DNA from: Wenzhouxiangella sp042310355
GTDB taxonomy: Bacteria > Pseudomonadota > Gammaproteobacteria > Xanthomonadales > Wenzhouxiangellaceae
Reading direction: 5' to 3'
Length of the DNA stretch: 64,000 bases
Assembly (NCBI RefSeq): GCF_042310355.1
Contig: NZ_JBHJMR010000004.1
Location: forward strand, 124,001-188,000
A model generated the notes under the pieces. It was not told the DNA's origin and searched no databases. It saw nothing but the letters and a program-made list of their open reading frames with translations. Shown in pieces: positions 27,245-37,200 of this stretch. Each line of letters starts with the position of its first letter. The stretch's first letter is position 1. The position numbers and the translations under genes are program-made.

Positions 27245-27827
27245 TAGTCAAGCGCCTCCAGAAAAGGCCGATGTGTACGTCGTCACGACGCTGGAACAGG
27301 CGCGTTTGCTGGCCGACGAATTCAAGCTGAAGCTCCTGCAAGCGTTTGCTGAGCAGGCAACGACCGTCAAGCAAGTAGCCGCGACACTGGGCGAGAAGCC
27401 AACGCGGCTGTATCGCCATGTCGATGCGTTGCTCGAGGCGGGCCTGCTGCAGATTGTCCAGGAAATTCCAAAGCGCGGCACTGTCGAACGCACGCTTCAG
27501 GCGGTAGCCTCACGCTTCGAGGCCGACCCCTCGTTGTTCGATACCGGCTCAGCTTCCGAAGACCATGACCCAATCCGCGATCAGTTCCGAGCCGCCGCAG
27601 ATTCGTTTGTGGAGTCACTCTCGGCGAAGGAAAGTGCGGACGAGCGCCTCGACCCGATCTGTCTTCGCATATTGATCCGGGGGGCAACACCTACCCGACT
27701 CAGGGAATTGCGCGCAATGTTGGTCGACTGGATCGAGCTGGCCTCAATGGACCAGTCAGGCCGGGAAGATTCGGGCGAAAAGGATTCGCGTTCGGCCAAC
27801 GCAATGATCGTGTTTCATGAAAGCTGA
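27240..27827 (+). CDS. winged-helix (ArsR-like) transcriptional regulator
   Basis: A 195-residue protein. Residues ~17-75 form an ArsR-type winged helix (ARLLADEFKLKLLQAFAEQATTVKQVAATLGEKPTRLYRHVDALLEAGLLQIVQE); the remainder is a charged domain of unknown function. No Cys-based metal site is visible. Divergent from the CPBP protease with palindromes overlapping its start codon, implying autoregulation and control of the protease. Confidence 0.8.
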   Translation: MNSQAPPEKADVYVVTTLEQARLLADEFKLKLLQAFAEQATTVKQVAATLGEKPTRLYRHVDALLEAGLLQIVQEIPKRGTVERTLQAVASRFEADPSLFDTGSASEDHDPIRDQFRAAADSFVESLSAKESADERLDPICLRILIRGATPTRLRELRAMLVDWIELASMDQSGREDSGEKDSRSANAMIVFHES

Positions 27828-27958
27828 GAGGACTGAGCGTAGGCGTTGATCCGATCAGGCCGCACTTATGCCCAGACCACGCCCATTACGCCCCTCTCCG
27901 CCCCGGAATACTGCAGACATCCGAAAACCCTTGCGGCCCGCACGGCGTGGCGCTGCCT

Positions 27959-28145
27959 CATTCTAGGGTAATCCCCCCCGTTTTTGGTGCGGCTCAGAAG
28001 TAGAGCCCAGGCCACAAGGGCCAACTTCTGTTTCGGGTGATGCCACCCAAAGCCATGTTCGGCCGTTCGTGATCGTAGATCTAGAGCCATCGCGTTGCAT
28101 ACTCGCGCACCAAACCGTCGCTGCCCTGCTTTCTGGCAAAATCAG
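27959..28145 (-). pseudogene. decayed IS3-family transposase (OrfB) C-terminus
   Basis: On the minus strand one frame reads SDGLVREYATRWL, a stop (TAG where Trp is expected), then IYDHERPNMALGGIT; after a frame change the neighbouring frame continues PKQKLALVAWALLL. This is the C-terminal end of an IS3-type rve transposase with at least one nonsense and one frameshift lesion. It abuts the stop codon of the LytTR gene. No complete terminal repeat was found. The rest of the 27828-28141 gap shows nothing else. Confidence 0.82.
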
Positions 28146-29023
28146 GTCAGCCCGGACCGGTAACTCCGAGAGCACGGCAGTTCAGTGCCGTCGACGAGCT
28201 TCAGCCGCGCGTCGCCGCTGTCGAGCGGCTCGATTTCGGCGACCCGGTCGATCCGGACCAGGAAGCTGCGGTGCACCCTGCGGAATCGCGTGGGGTCGAG
28301 CCGTTCGACCAGGCCTTTCATGGTACTGCGGAGTGGGTACTCGCGCCCGCCGACGACCAGGTTGACGTAGTTGCCAGCGGCCTGCGCGTAGTCGATGTCG
28401 GCCGCCGGCACCAGAAACTCGCGGCCCAGCATCTTGACCAGGAAGCGTTCCGAATAGTCCCCCAGGCCTTCAGCCGCGGCATCGCCGGACGACCGTTCGA
28501 GCCGACTGTCCGGTGGCGCATCGAGCCAGCGCGCTTCGCCGGCCAGGCGCCGGAGGATGAAGCGATAACCCTCGATGAACAGCACGACGCCGGCATAGGT
28601 TCGAGCATCCTTCAGGTATTCGTAGACCAGCTCGCTCGGCCAGTGCCCGAAATCGTAGTTGCCGCCGACCAGGCGATAGGCGGCCTCGCGCATCGCGACC
28701 ATCAGGAGCACGTGCGCCAGAGAAAACGCAACACTGGCGATGACATGACCGACCAGCCATCGTGCGGGATGCGACCAGCTCCAGGACCAGTGGCGCGTGA
28801 ACACCACCACCGGCCACACCAGCAGCAGTAGCGCCAGCGCGCTCGAGCACTCCCAGACAATCGGCTCCCAGCGCTCGGTCGGCCCGCCGGCCTCGAGGTC
28901 GAGCACACGGACCACGCTGTTGGCGACAGCGTTGACCAGGTACAGAACGATCCAGAAACCCCATTCGAACCGAAGCCGACGGGGCGCGTACCAGTTCAGT
29001 ATCGAGCGGGAATTTATTTGCAT
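28142..29023 (-). CDS. LytTR-domain membrane-bound transcriptional regulator
   Basis: A 293-residue protein with four hydrophobic segments (about residues 20-150) and a C-terminal LytTR DNA-binding domain (YAQAAGNYVNLVVGGREYPLRSTMKGLVERLDPTRFRRVHRSFLVRIDRVAEI). No receiver domain; this layout suggests direct membrane sensing. The C-terminus stops right after SRSYRSGLT at the junction with the IS3 remnant, so the last few residues may have been replaced. It is divergent from an acyltransferase gene that it may control. Confidence 0.87.
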   Translation of the reverse strand: MQINSRSILNWYAPRRLRFEWGFWIVLYLVNAVANSVVRVLDLEAGGPTERWEPIVWECSSALALLLLVWPVVVFTRHWSWSWSHPARWLVGHVIASVAFSLAHVLLMVAMREAAYRLVGGNYDFGHWPSELVYEYLKDARTYAGVVLFIEGYRFILRRLAGEARWLDAPPDSRLERSSGDAAAEGLGDYSERFLVKMLGREFLVPAADIDYAQAAGNYVNLVVGGREYPLRSTMKGLVERLDPTRFRRVHRSFLVRIDRVAEIEPLDSGDARLKLVDGTELPCSRSYRSGLT

Positions 29024-29154
29024 CCGACGATGGTAGCCGAGCTTCGTCCCGCAATTCGACGGTTGGTCCCTCCGGGCCCACGATTCGTCCCCAACTGCTT
29101 GCCGGTGAGCCTCGGCCGCACGACGATGGCTTCAACTCTCCACGCGTTCCGATC

Positions 29155-30387
29155 ATGAACCGACTCACCCCATCCGAACGACGCCACGACGTCGATGCCG
29201 TCCGAATCGGCGCGTTCGCGCTGCTGATCCTCTACCACGTTGGCATGGTCTACGTGGCCGACTGGGGCTTCCACATCAAGAGCCCGAGCGCCATGGAGTG
29301 GCTGCAGTGGCCGATGGTGGCGATCAACCGCTGGCGGATGCCGCTGATCTTCCTGGTCTCCGGCCTGGCGCTGGGCCTGAGCGCACTGGCGCTGCGCCCC
29401 GGCCGGATGGCGCTGCGCCGCACCGGCTTGCTGCTGGTGCCGCTGGTCTTCGGCATGCTGGCCATCGTGCCGATCCAGGCCTGGGTGGAAGCGCGCGCCA
29501 ACGGCGCCTTCGAGGCCGGCTTTGGAGCGTTCATGCTGCGCTACCTGCAGCTGCGGCCCTGGGCCGGCGGCGGCTTCGCCGGCGCCGAGTTCGGCGTGAC
29601 CTGGAACCATCTCTGGTACCTGGCCTACCTGTGGACCTACACCCTGGCGTTGGCGGCCGGCCTGACCGCTCGGCGAGCGATTCGGCACCCGAACACCGGT
29701 CAGACGCCAGCGCCCGTAGGACGGGCGGGCATCGCGTGGCTGGTTACGCTGCCCGTGCTGTGGTGGTTCATCGTGCTCTACGCACTCGAGCCGCGCTTCG
29801 GCGACACCAAGTCGCTGCTCGACGACTGGGCCCAGCACGCGAAGTACTTCCCGGTGTTTGTGTTCGGGTTCTGGCTGGCCCGGCGGCGCGCATGGTGGAC
29901 GGCCGTTCGCGTTTATCGGCGCATTCCGCTGGGCCTGGCGCTGACCGGGCTGGCCATCTACATGACGCTTCGCATCGCCGGGCGCGCACTGCCGCCCGGG
30001 GAACTGGCCGCGCTGCCCGACCTGAACTGGCGCGCGATCTCCGACGGCGCCCACGCGCTCTACGCCTGGAACGCGCTGCTGGCGATTCTCGGCTACGCCG
30101 CGACGTGGCTGAACCGGCCGAGACGCTGGATGCCGTACGCCAACCGGGCGGTGTATCCCTGGTACATCCTGCACCAGAGCCTGATCGTGCCGCTCGCCGC
30201 ATTGCTGATTCCGCTGTCCCTGCCCGGCGCCATCGAGGCCATGCTGGTGCTGACCGGTACCGTTGTCGGCTGCGCCGTGCTCCATCATTTCGTTGTGCTG
30301 CGGGTCCGCTGGCTTCAGCCGCTCATGGGTGTTCGAATCCAACCGAAACCGGAGAGCCGACCGACGGGCAGCGGGTCCGTGGCATGA
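29155..30387 (+). CDS. acyltransferase family 3 membrane protein
   Basis: A 410-residue protein with about ten membrane helices and the acyltransferase-3 pattern: RRHDVDAVRIGAFALLILYHVGMVY at the start (catalytic-type His), a RMPLIFLVSGLALGL helix and NRAVYPWYILHQSLIVPLA at the end. Such enzymes O-acylate sugars or other envelope components. Divergent from the LytTR regulator across 131 bp. Confidence 0.88.
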   Translation: MNRLTPSERRHDVDAVRIGAFALLILYHVGMVYVADWGFHIKSPSAMEWLQWPMVAINRWRMPLIFLVSGLALGLSALALRPGRMALRRTGLLLVPLVFGMLAIVPIQAWVEARANGAFEAGFGAFMLRYLQLRPWAGGGFAGAEFGVTWNHLWYLAYLWTYTLALAAGLTARRAIRHPNTGQTPAPVGRAGIAWLVTLPVLWWFIVLYALEPRFGDTKSLLDDWAQHAKYFPVFVFGFWLARRRAWWTAVRVYRRIPLGLALTGLAIYMTLRIAGRALPPGELAALPDLNWRAISDGAHALYAWNALLAILGYAATWLNRPRRWMPYANRAVYPWYILHQSLIVPLAALLIPLSLPGAIEAMLVLTGTVVGCAVLHHFVVLRVRWLQPLMGVRIQPKPESRPTGSGSVA

Positions 30388-30491
30388 ACGGCACAGCTCG
30401 CCTGTTCTTCCGCCTCGGCCATCTGCTTGGGCGGTCGAGTTTTCGATCGCCAGTTTCACCGGACAGGTCGCGCTGTCCGAATTTGTCACTG

Positions 30492-30540
30492 ATGCGGCGC
30501 ATTCGAGATTCCGAGTGCCGCTACTACCGGGCGATCAGCG
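30492..30540 (+). pseudogene. short relic of a Y1/RAYT-like transposase C-terminus
   Basis: The frame reads MRRIRDSECRYYRAIS, matching WMRRVQGTASRYYRAIG of the larger fragment at 37941-38291; the DNA GCCGCTACTACCGGGC is identical in both. Only about 50 bp resemble it. The surrounding gap 30388-30579 holds no gene. Confidence 0.4.
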
Positions 30541-30579
30541 CTACCATAGCGAGCGTGTCTTCGGGATGGTGCGCCCAAG

Positions 30580-31419
30580 ATGAAGATCGTTGCTGCAATC
30601 CTGGTTTGTCTTCTCGTCGGCGCCTTGGCGCTGGTGGTCCTGCTGATGATGGATCGGCGCTCGGATAGCGCTGAATGGCAAAGGCTCTCGGCGCTGCAGC
30701 CTGCCACGCCAGAGCGCTTTGCCCCGGAGATGGTCGCCGACCTGCCCGAGCCGGCACGCCGGTATTTTGGCTATGTGATTCGGCCGGGCACGCCGATACT
30801 GCCGGTGGTCGAAATCGACATGCGCGGGCAGTTCAGCCTCGGCAGCAAGCAGGACTCCCGCTACCAGCCAATGGCGGCGAACCAGATCCTGGCCGCACCC
30901 GAGGGTTTCGTCTGGACGATGCGCACACGCGACGGCATGCCGATCTCCGGGTCCGATTCCGGGCGTTGGACGCGCTTTCGGATTCTTGGGGTGATCCCCG
31001 TGGCGCGGCTCGGCGGCGATCCGGACCATACCCGTTCGGCCTTCGGGCGCTACGTGGGCGAGGCCATGATCTGGTCGCCCGCGGCCCTGCTGCCCGGGCC
31101 GGGTATTACATGGGCGGCCGTGGACGAGGACACCGCCCGCGTGACGGTCACACACGGCGACCTCGAGCAGGCGGTCGATGTCACGGTCGACCAAGACGGC
31201 CGCCCGGTCGAGGTTGTCTTCCAGCGATGGAGCGACGCCAACCCGGACAAGGTCCACCGGCTGCAGCCGTTCGGTGCGGTCATGTCGGATTTCCGCGAGG
31301 TGGATGGCTACAGGCTTCCCTTCCGCGTCGAGGCCGGCAACCTGTACGGCACCGACGACTACTTTCCCTTCTTTCTCGCAGAGGTGACAGCCATCCGCTT
31401 TCCGAAAAGCACACCGTGA
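30580..31419 (+). CDS. DUF6544-like family protein with N-terminal membrane anchor
   Basis: A 279-residue protein. An N-terminal helix (IVAAILVCLLVGALALVVLLM) precedes a globular domain with the features I associate with DUF6544/DUF6920 proteins: LPEPARRYFGYVIRPGTPI, FVWTMRTRDGMPISGSDS, GRYVGEAMIWSPAALLPGPGITW and FREVDGYRLPFRVEAGNLYGTDDYFPFF. Function unknown; likely faces the periplasm. It is followed by a convergent CPBP gene after 24 bp. Confidence 0.75.
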   Translation: MKIVAAILVCLLVGALALVVLLMMDRRSDSAEWQRLSALQPATPERFAPEMVADLPEPARRYFGYVIRPGTPILPVVEIDMRGQFSLGSKQDSRYQPMAANQILAAPEGFVWTMRTRDGMPISGSDSGRWTRFRILGVIPVARLGGDPDHTRSAFGRYVGEAMIWSPAALLPGPGITWAAVDEDTARVTVTHGDLEQAVDVTVDQDGRPVEVVFQRWSDANPDKVHRLQPFGAVMSDFREVDGYRLPFRVEAGNLYGTDDYFPFFLAEVTAIRFPKSTP

Positions 31420-31443
31420 CATGCGAATCCTCCGCCAGCTGCA

Positions 31444-32343
31444 CTAGCTCGTGGGTCGCGGCTCGCCGGCGCGTTTGGCCGGGATCACGGAGGTCACCGC
31501 GCCCTTGCGGCTGAACATCGTGTCTCGCTGCCACCAGACGACGACAACCGCCACGGCCACGAGAATCCATGTATCCCACGGCTGCGCATCCGGCCAGAAC
31601 GGACTGATCAACTGCCAGTGAAACAGCATCGGCCAGAGCAGACTGCCGCGCGTGCTGTTGAAGATCGGCGTGACCAGCACCGCCAACGCGACATTCCCGA
31701 TAAAGAAGGGCAGGAAGCCCCAGTCGGCGAAGACGACCCCGGCGAGGAAAAAGGCCGGGAAATGCCAGATCCCCCAGGTCGCGCCGATGATGAGACCCGC
31801 CCAGATCGGAGCGACGTGCCGTTGAAGCACGGGTTGCATGACACCGCGCCAGCCGAATTCCTCGATTGGGCCAAGGAACAGCATCATGAACAGGATGACC
31901 AGGACCGGCCCCACACCCTCGGGCGGCAAGGGCGCCAGCACCGGCCCGCCCTTGATGAGCGAGCCGGCGACGAAGACGAGCGGCAGCACCAGCAGGATGA
32001 AGACCGCCCAGCGCCAGGACCCGCGCCACATCAACAGCCGGGAGCAAAACGCGCGGATGCCCGACAGACCGCCATGTCGGTAGACCACCCAGAAAGCCGC
32101 GATGGCCGGCGACCAGGTAGCGAGGAAGAACAGGGGATGCGACCCACTGATCGGGCCGAACATGCCGGCGGCCAGATCCGGCGCCAGAATATAGGCGCCG
32201 ATAACACCCCAGGTGATCAGAAACGCGAGACCAAGGAAAGGAGCCAGCGCCGAACCTGGAATCGTTCTCGAGCGAGGAGAGCTTGGCTCGGTTGGCATCG
32301 GGAAGCCCTGCGTGTCGTGCGCGAAGTCATCGCTTGGTGACAA
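31444..32343 (-). CDS. CPBP family intramembrane metalloprotease
   Basis: A 299-residue polytopic protein with CPBP motifs in order: GPIEEFGWRGVMQPVL, WGIWHFPAFFL and TPIFNSTRGSLLWPMLFHW. Longer than the CPBP protein at 26460-27191 and not closely similar to it. The N-terminal 15 residues may be dispensable (ATG at 32298). Substrate unknown. Confidence 0.85.
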   Translation of the reverse strand: MSPSDDFAHDTQGFPMPTEPSSPRSRTIPGSALAPFLGLAFLITWGVIGAYILAPDLAAGMFGPISGSHPLFFLATWSPAIAAFWVVYRHGGLSGIRAFCSRLLMWRGSWRWAVFILLVLPLVFVAGSLIKGGPVLAPLPPEGVGPVLVILFMMLFLGPIEEFGWRGVMQPVLQRHVAPIWAGLIIGATWGIWHFPAFFLAGVVFADWGFLPFFIGNVALAVLVTPIFNSTRGSLLWPMLFHWQLISPFWPDAQPWDTWILVAVAVVVVWWQRDTMFSRKGAVTSVIPAKRAGEPRPTS

Positions 32344-32753
32344 TATACGACGAGTTTTACCTTCGCGTGTAGTGTGGACGAAAGGCCTTCAACGAGACAA
32401 CAGTCCGGGCAGCTTACGGCGACAGTGGTCCAATTGGATGCCCGCTACGCGGCATACGAAACCGGAGCAAGGTTGGGAGTCCCGGAGAACGTGCAGGAGT
32501 TGTAGAGGGAAACCAGTCGCTTGCAAGTGGCGATCGGCTGGGCCGGGCGCCTGACCGTGCACGAACTCGGACGCAGGTGGCCAACCTGCCACCCGGAAGG
32601 CCCGATCGTTGTCACTTCCTCTTCAACTCCAGCAGTTTCCGGTGCCCAACCGGGTCCCTTGACGCTCGATACACCCGGAGAATCGTGGGTGTCCCGATTT
32701 CTCAATTTCTCTCGCTGGGTTCGTTGGCATCCTGATCTCTCTTAGGCTTCCGG
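32344..32753. other. gene-free stretch with REP-like element copy A
   Basis: No convincing coding frame. The right half is copy A of the dispersed element: a first imperfect stem (GGGCGCCTGACC), then stem GGTGGC/GCCACC (32576-32593, loop CAACCT), then a ~70-bp spacer, then the ACACCC/GGGTGT hairpin (32671-32692) with loop containing AATCGTG. The left half shows nothing recognisable. Confidence 0.6.
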
Positions 32754-33647
32754 TCACTCAAGACCGATCTGGACAGGCAACCCAATAGATTCGGCAATGG
32801 ACTCTGCCCGCGAATACTTGAGCTCAAGAATAGCTCGAATGAGATCTGATAGTCGTGTGTTGTCAGTAAGTCCGCTATTACTGATAGCGCTAGCCAGCCC
32901 CTGCATTGATTGAATAACCGCTGCAGGCTCTTCATAGCTATACAGTAGCGTGTGCAATGTGGGCTTTTTTGATTCCTGATCCTGAAAGAAATAGCGGATC
33001 CGCGCACCACTACCATCAGCTTGACGCGAGCCAACCAGTAGAACCGCTTCAGGCTCGCTAAGACGCATAAGTACCGTCTCTTCTGACACTGAGACCAAGA
33101 GACGGGCCACCAGCGAGTGGACGAGGGAAACCAAATCAGAAGGCATGGAGTCTTGCTTGCATAAGACATCACGTTGTTGGAGAGCGAGGCCTTCGTGAAG
33201 CCAACCAATGAGAGCATGTCGCTTCTCAACGTACCCATCAAACCCTTCCACACCGTCAAAGTGATCGAAATGGTCGCCCAAATCCATGCTCGACAAAACG
33301 ACGCCCTCTGCCGAAGCCATCAATCCAGCAAGACCGCCCGGAATCAAGACGACCGTTTGGATGTTCGAATACGGCACAGGAATTCGGATGCCATTCCAGG
33401 AAATCACGCGCATTCCCTGACTTTCTGTTTCCTCTCGCTCTAGGGCAAGGGCTTGTGGCATCGGGACCAAATCATGCAATTGCGCACGCAATTCGACGCA
33501 AGTCTCTGGCCACTCCTCAGGCGAGGTGGTTGCAATGGTGTCCCTGACACTCTGCGCCAGTTCCTGAGAGCTTGAGTGCGCGCCTTGGCACAAGAATGCC
33601 CAGAGGGCGCCAAAGGACACGGTAATTATCCAGTTCTTGATTGCCAT
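32754..33647 (-). CDS. secreted hypothetical protein, paralogue of 25385-26302
   Basis: A 297-residue protein with a signal-like leader (MAIKNWIITVSFGALWAFLCQGAHSSS). Not recognised. Shared features with the other copy: VVLIPGG, SSMDLGDHF, a RDVLC/EDLQC segment with a single cysteine, SEETVLMRL, VLLVGS and the VQIGLE end. Base composition is less GC-rich than the core genes around it, consistent with an acquired gene. Confidence 0.62.
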   Translation of the reverse strand: MAIKNWIITVSFGALWAFLCQGAHSSSQELAQSVRDTIATTSPEEWPETCVELRAQLHDLVPMPQALALEREETESQGMRVISWNGIRIPVPYSNIQTVVLIPGGLAGLMASAEGVVLSSMDLGDHFDHFDGVEGFDGYVEKRHALIGWLHEGLALQQRDVLCKQDSMPSDLVSLVHSLVARLLVSVSEETVLMRLSEPEAVLLVGSRQADGSGARIRYFFQDQESKKPTLHTLLYSYEEPAAVIQSMQGLASAISNSGLTDNTRLSDLIRAILELKYSRAESIAESIGLPVQIGLE

Positions 33648-33775
33648 TCCAACTCAGTAGAGCCCTAAATCCGCGTATCTCTCATGATACCGGATCAAAG
33701 CTAGTTTGCGCCTTGCAACCACACAGGCGAATTCGGGCGGCACACGGACCCGTGTAATGCGAAGTCCCGCTCGTT

Positions 33776-33975
33776 ACCCGAGGCTCTCCGGAGCGTCGCC
33801 AACCATCCTCGCGAGTGGATGAGACGGGCACAAGGGACGGAGAGCCCCTACTACCGGGCAACCGGCTCGGCTGAAGCGCTTATTCTTAAGGCCGCCGATC
33901 TCGGCCAGCGCTGGATGAAAGGCGTCTCCGGATATTTTGCGCTCAAGCAACTACGAGAACAGCCAGTCCCTTGGC
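33776..33975 (+). pseudogene. fragment of Y1/RAYT-like transposase C-terminus (copy 1)
   Basis: The frame reads PEALRSVANHPREWMRRAQGT...GSAEALILKAADLGQRWMKGVSGYFALKQLREQPVPW, nearly the same as the copy at 37941-38291. The ESLQ..W..RR...YYRA.G......A..LGQRWxxG layout resembles the C-terminal tail of REP-associated Y1 transposases. The catalytic Y1 domain is absent. The rest of the 33648-34228 gap holds REP-like copy B and nothing else recognisable. Confidence 0.6.
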
Positions 33976-33997
33976 AGCACCCGCCGAATCTGCGCTT

Positions 33998-34170
33998 CCG
34001 ATCGACCGGAATGAGTCGGGCGCCCGCCCGTGGGCGAACTTGGCCGCAGAAAGCCGCTCGATGGTTAGAATGGCTCGATCTCTGCCAATTCAAACTCAAT
34101 GACAGAGATTTACAGCCTGGAGTCGGGGACAGTGGACTCAAGGCGCCGGGAAAATCGTGTGTTTCCCGGT
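33998..34170 (+). repeat. REP-like element copy B
   Basis: Directly follows transposase fragment 1. It shares the bases around CGATCGACCGGAATGA and a CGGGCG...CGCCCG stem with copy C, then diverges, and ends in a perfect 8-bp hairpin CCGGGAAA/TTTCCCGG (34146-34169) whose loop ATCGTGTG matches the loop of the other copies. Confidence 0.6.
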
Positions 34171-34228
34171 GCTGTTATCCAGCCTTGGCGTCGACTGAAA
34201 ACTCATGCTGATTTCATCCGCCGGGTTG

Positions 34229-37200
34229 CTAATTCTCAGCCGCCCAGAATGAATCACCGAAGATCACATCCTGTCCGAAACCGTACTGGTAGAACAGGTG
34301 TGGCACATTGTCGGGAGACAGGTAAATTCCGACCGACTGAATGTACTCTTGGTTGGAAAGCGGGCTGAAGCGATATACCAGTGCGCAAGCCTCTCCTGGC
34401 GAGAGCGTGACCGGTGTTGGAACGCAGGTACCGCCGTCCGACTCGTGAAAGGGCGCCTCGGCACCGGAAATGCCCCAGATCTCGACAGGCTCGTCGGTCG
34501 AGTTGGAGACCCGCATGGTTCGCGGATCGGATTGCTGTCCAAGCCCGACGGAACCGAAATCAAGTCGACTAGGCAAAAGCGTCAATGAGCCAGGGTTGAT
34601 GTAGTACTCCCTCGAGTCCCAACTACCTCGGTTGGCGTCATCGCCAACATAGGAGGCCGTAACGTCGATCCAGCCTGATCCATCATGTGAAAGTGAGCAT
34701 TGGCCATCCTGCAAAGGAACCGAGCAAGAAGAATCGGAACCGACGCTGATCTCCACCGTACCGGTCGGATTCACGCCGCCCGAGAAAGCCACATTCACCT
34801 CGATTGGCTGTCCCGTAGCCTGCACCCGATCCGGCGAGATTTCCGTTATTTCGGTTGTAGTTTCATAGCGCGCCAGTGTGCTGACAGGCGCCGATTCGCT
34901 GTTCTTATGAGTCGGTGAGCGCGAGAAAATGGCTGTGAGCTCCCTCGGCCCGCTGCCTTCATACTCAATCGCGCATCTGTACTCGGTGGCAGCATCTGCA
35001 TCTTGCTCCAACGAGGTCTCGCAGTATTCCCCGGCGTCACTGACCACTTTAATAAATCCGGACTCCGGCGGCCCTTCCACGCCTGTGACGCTCGCCGTAA
35101 CCACAGCGCCGTGCAGATAGGGATAGTCCTGTCCGCCGCCGGGAACCAGCTCGACGATCTCCGTCGACGACGGCTCGCGAACAAACCGGGCAAGCCCCCA
35201 TGCCGGGAAACCGCCTACCCTCTCGAAGTATCCGGCCACCAGGGGCGAGCCCATCCATTTGACTAGAGTGGTCGGCATGAATCCCGGGCCAGAGCCACCA
35301 GGGCCCAGTGGCCACCAGCCATCTTCGTCGAAACGAGCGACGTAGTGCAGATCGGAGCTACGTTCGAACCTTCCGGTAGCATGAATGCGCCCATCGATCA
35401 CCGATATCGCTCTAATTACGTCAACATTGCCCAGAAAATTCGACGGGCTTTGGATCGGATTCCATGATTGGCCATCCCATCGCACAATCGCTTCTGCATC
35501 GACCTCTCCCACTTCGGAAAAGCTACCGGCCACGATGAGATCATCCTCGAAGCGGAGCATGGTCCAAACACTGCTATCCGGGCCGTCACCAGAAGCTGGC
35601 GAGGGATTCCGCCACTCCCCCTGTTCGAACCTCGCAACATATTCCACCGGCTGCCCATCTACCCAGGTGAAATCCCCGCCCGCATAGAGGTCTCCCTGAT
35701 AGGCCGTGAGATCTCGAATCCTTTCGCTGAATCCTGCCGAACCGCTGGCATGCAATCGATGCCAATCGGAGCCGATCATTCTGACCACATGGAATTCAAT
35801 CGGGTATCCCGAGGCATTGGGCCTCGAGCTTACGGCCACCAAATCACCATCCCAAAGGCCCAACGCGTAAGTCGGTCCCGTGAATAGGTCAAACGCGGTC
35901 ATTGGGGACCATCCTTCACTGCCATAACGAGCGATGTTCCGAGACCACACGCCACCAGCCTGTTCAAATTCTCCGGCAACAATCAGGTCATCGCCCAGGA
36001 CCTGCAAGTCGTGCACTTTTGCCTCTGCATCCTGTCGCGAAACACCATACGATCCGTTCTCCCCAAGCCCCTGCCAATTCGCACCATCCCACAGTGCCAC
36101 ATGATTCACAGTCTCCGAACCAGCCCAGACAAAAGAGCCGCCTACCACTAGATTGCCCTTCCAGATCGTGCTGGTCGTAACACCGCCCGAGAGAATTCCC
36201 GTGCCCGTACCGGCCTCGAGGTTCTGAGGGACTTGACCGTCGAATAGTGCCACGCCATTTACACCCAAGCCCGCCAGGGAGGACAAATACCCGCCCAGCA
36301 CAAGCTGCCCTTCGTAGTTCGCCAAGGCCTTTGTACGGTTTACCGAATCCAACACAGTCCCGTCTGCAGTCTTAACGTGCTGCCAGGCTTCGCCCGTCCA
36401 ACGCAACAGACCCTTCAGTCGGTCGAGCGGATCCAACGTCTTGCGAAACTCACCGCTTGCATAAAGCTCGCCATTCCATTGAATAAGATCTTGCAGGTGC
36501 TCGGGATAGTAGTCGGCCCCGGGGTCACTCGGGAAATCCGCCAAGGACTGGCCATCCCATGATTTTAGCCAGCGCTCTCCGCCCAGAATCAAATCCGGAC
36601 CAAGCCGCGTCATGGAGCTCACATGATTCAGGCAGGGCCCGCCGGTCTCCTCTCGCAGTGGTCGCCAGAGACCATCATGCAAACGCGCGACCTTGCAGGC
36701 GAGAACACCCCCGGCTGCATCGAAGGCGCCGCCAACGATCAGCTCACCTTCAAAGTTGTGCAGCGCATAGACAGGTCCATTCGGCCCGTCTTCGGACGAA
36801 GTGAGACCTCCGCCGGCGGCTCCGCTAACCGGCTGCCAGGTATCGCCGTTCCAACGGGCCAGGTTGCTGACTTCCAAGCCACCGGCTCGGTCAAAAAGGC
36901 CGCCCACAATCAAGTCTCCTTCATGAACGGCGAAAGCACGAACGTCAGAGGGATAACCCGCCTCCCGCCAGACGCCTGTGCCTGAGCTTCCTGTCAGCGG
37001 TTGCCAAGCGGATCCATCCCAGCGGGCGACGCCATTGAACTCGCTATCGCCGATCTGCTGGAATTCCCCGCCGATGTAGAGATCATCCTGGTAGATGGCT
37101 AGATCATTGATCGAGATGCCCGGGTTCGTCGGCTGCGTTAGAACGTCACCGTACGATTGCCACTGCGCGCCATCCCAGCGAGCGATGGATACCGCGTTGA

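Noticed and set aside
30263..30583. Small plus-strand open frame overlapping the end of the acyltransferase gene
   Set aside because: It shadows the acyltransferase coding strand in another frame and then runs through the transposase relic.
32389..32592. Small minus-strand open frame of 67 codons in the copy A region
   Set aside because: No ribosome binding site and no family features; most of it translates the REP-like element.
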